Assembly: GCA_938020445.1 (NCBI GenBank)
Contig: CALIIC010000091.1
Span: forward strand, 1 to 33,399
DNA: 33,399 bases
Direction: 5' to 3'
Source of the DNA: an uncultured Flavobacteriaceae bacterium
GTDB lineage: Bacteria; Bacteroidota; Bacteroidia; Flavobacteriales; Flavobacteriaceae
In this document: piece by piece, positions 32,778 through 33,399 of the stretch
How the letters are laid out: every line of letters starts with the position of its first letter
Numbering within the stretch: the stretch's first letter is position 1
Notes under the pieces: generated by a model
What the model was told of the DNA's origin: nothing
Databases searched by the model: none
The model's input: only the letters and a program-made list of their open reading frames with translations
Made by a program: the position numbers and the translations under genes

Positions 32778-33278
32778 ATGCGTGTTTCTTCCCTCATTTT
32801 TTTTCTTTTTGTAAGTACGTTATCACTTTGCGGACAGAAGACCATAGCGGAGACCCTTAGCCAGTTTAATGATGAAAGCGTTCCTTATACCTATGTGGAG
32901 GAGATTAAAAATCTAGACCGGTATCTATTGCTTGATACAAGGGCTTGGGAAGAATTTGAAGTGAGTCACCTCAAAGACGCTATATGGGTAGGCTACGAAC
33001 GGTTTGAAGCAGCTACCGTGCTCACAAAAATAAAAGAGAAAGATGCGCCTATTGTGGTGTACTGTAGTATTGGGGCAAGATCAGAAGAGATTGGTGAAAA
33101 GCTACTAGCGCTGGGGTATACCAACGTAAAAAACCTCTATGGGGGTATTTTCGAATGGAAAAACAAAGGACATTCCGTATTTGACCAGCAAGGGGAAGAA
33201 ACTAAAAAAGTACATGCTTTCGATAAGGAATGGGGCAAGTTGCTGAAAAAAGGAAAGAAAGTGTATTCGAATGAGTAA
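32778..33278 (+). CDS. Exported rhodanese-domain protein
   Basis: A 166-residue protein with a signal peptide (MRVSSLIFFLFVSTLSLCGQ) and a single rhodanese domain (about residues 40-140): YLLLDTRAWEEFEVSHLKDAIW, active-site Cys96 in YCSIGARSEEIG, then LLALGYTNVKNLYGGIFEWKNKGH. The Cys-containing loop CSIGARS fits sulfurtransferase size (six residues after Cys). It is probably periplasmic or membrane-anchored; substrate unknown. The tail is basic (WGKLLKKGKKVYSNE). Its stop codon lies at the start of the heptamer array. No operon partners are visible in the window. Confidence 0.95.
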   Translation: MRVSSLIFFLFVSTLSLCGQKTIAETLSQFNDESVPYTYVEEIKNLDRYLLLDTRAWEEFEVSHLKDAIWVGYERFEAATVLTKIKEKDAPIVVYCSIGARSEEIGEKLLALGYTNVKNLYGGIFEWKNKGHSVFDQQGEETKKVHAFDKEWGKLLKKGKKVYSNE

Positions 33279-33399
33279 TGTGTAATGAGTAATGAGTAAT
33301 GAGTAATGAGTAATGAGTAATGAGTAATGAGTAATGAGTAATGAGTAATGAGTAATGAGTAATGAGTAATGAGTAATGAGTAATGAGTAATGAGTAATG
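33272..33399. repeat. TGAGTAA heptanucleotide tandem repeat, runs off the window
   Basis: About 18 direct copies of the 7-base unit TGAGTAA (one variant, TGTGTAA, as the second copy) from 33272 to the end of the window. The rhodanese stop codon (TAA at 33276-33278) is in the first unit. Every frame contains stop codons, and ATG recurs too. Total length is unknown as the repeat continues past the edge. Confidence 0.97.

Noticed and set aside
33272..33399. Heptamer array as a CRISPR array
   Set aside because: Units are 7 bases in direct tandem with no spacers.

Overview
The window looks like the chromosome of a marine-type Flavobacteriaceae member (Bacteroidota). The grounds are moderate AT richness, the TTG-N19-TAnnTTTG promoter form in front of a lacI-type gene, signal peptides ending in Gln after the cleavage site, Bacteroidota-specific conjugation families (TraG, TraM, TraN, TraJ, TraK) and LytTR/TPR-kinase signalling. 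No rRNA, tRNA, CRISPR, integrase, transposase or relaxase was found.

Region 1 (35-14216, all minus strand) is one long operon for a type IV secretion system (T4SS). In transcription order it encodes a VirD4-type coupling ATPase, an M23 peptidase, TraM (VirB10-like), TraG (VirB4 ATPase), TraN (VirB9-like), five consecutive small secreted proteins of unknown family, TraJ (VirB6-like), a TraF/VirB3-like protein, a TraE/VirB2-like pilin, TraK (VirB8-like), a bacterial PH-domain membrane protein and two basic proteins. The order differs from Bacteroides conjugative transposons. A strong intrinsic terminator follows the pilin gene inside the operon.

Region 2 (14217-20801) has a 790-base gene-poor stretch, a small unknown gene joined to an acyltransferase-3 gene, a TPR histidine kinase with a LytTR response regulator, and an orphan ECF sigma factor.

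Region 3 (21249-25831, minus) is an alpha-glucoside operon: LacI-type repressor, MFS sugar transporter, VOC protein and GH13 oligo-1,6-glucosidase. Copies of one operator, centred on TTTAAACGTTTAAA, lie before lacI, the transporter and the histidine kinase, so the two-component system is probably in the same regulon.

Region 4 (26126-32437) is a set of unusual genes: a 773-residue protein, two small charged proteins, about 1 kb of gene-poor DNA with small ORFs, and a HAD/trehalose-phosphatase-like protein. Most end in short basic tails. The 773-residue protein carries six regularly spaced motifs (GVQTE, GIQVD, STQT, GMQV, GTQT, GTQTE) that match the eukaryotic dynein light chain LC8 recognition motif, and the HAD protein ends in a bipartite nuclear-localisation-like signal. 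My working hypothesis is that these are substrates of the T4SS aimed at a eukaryotic partner. This is inference from motifs and neighbourhood only.

The window ends with a rhodanese-domain secreted protein (plus strand) whose stop codon lies in a TGAGTAA heptamer array that runs off the edge.
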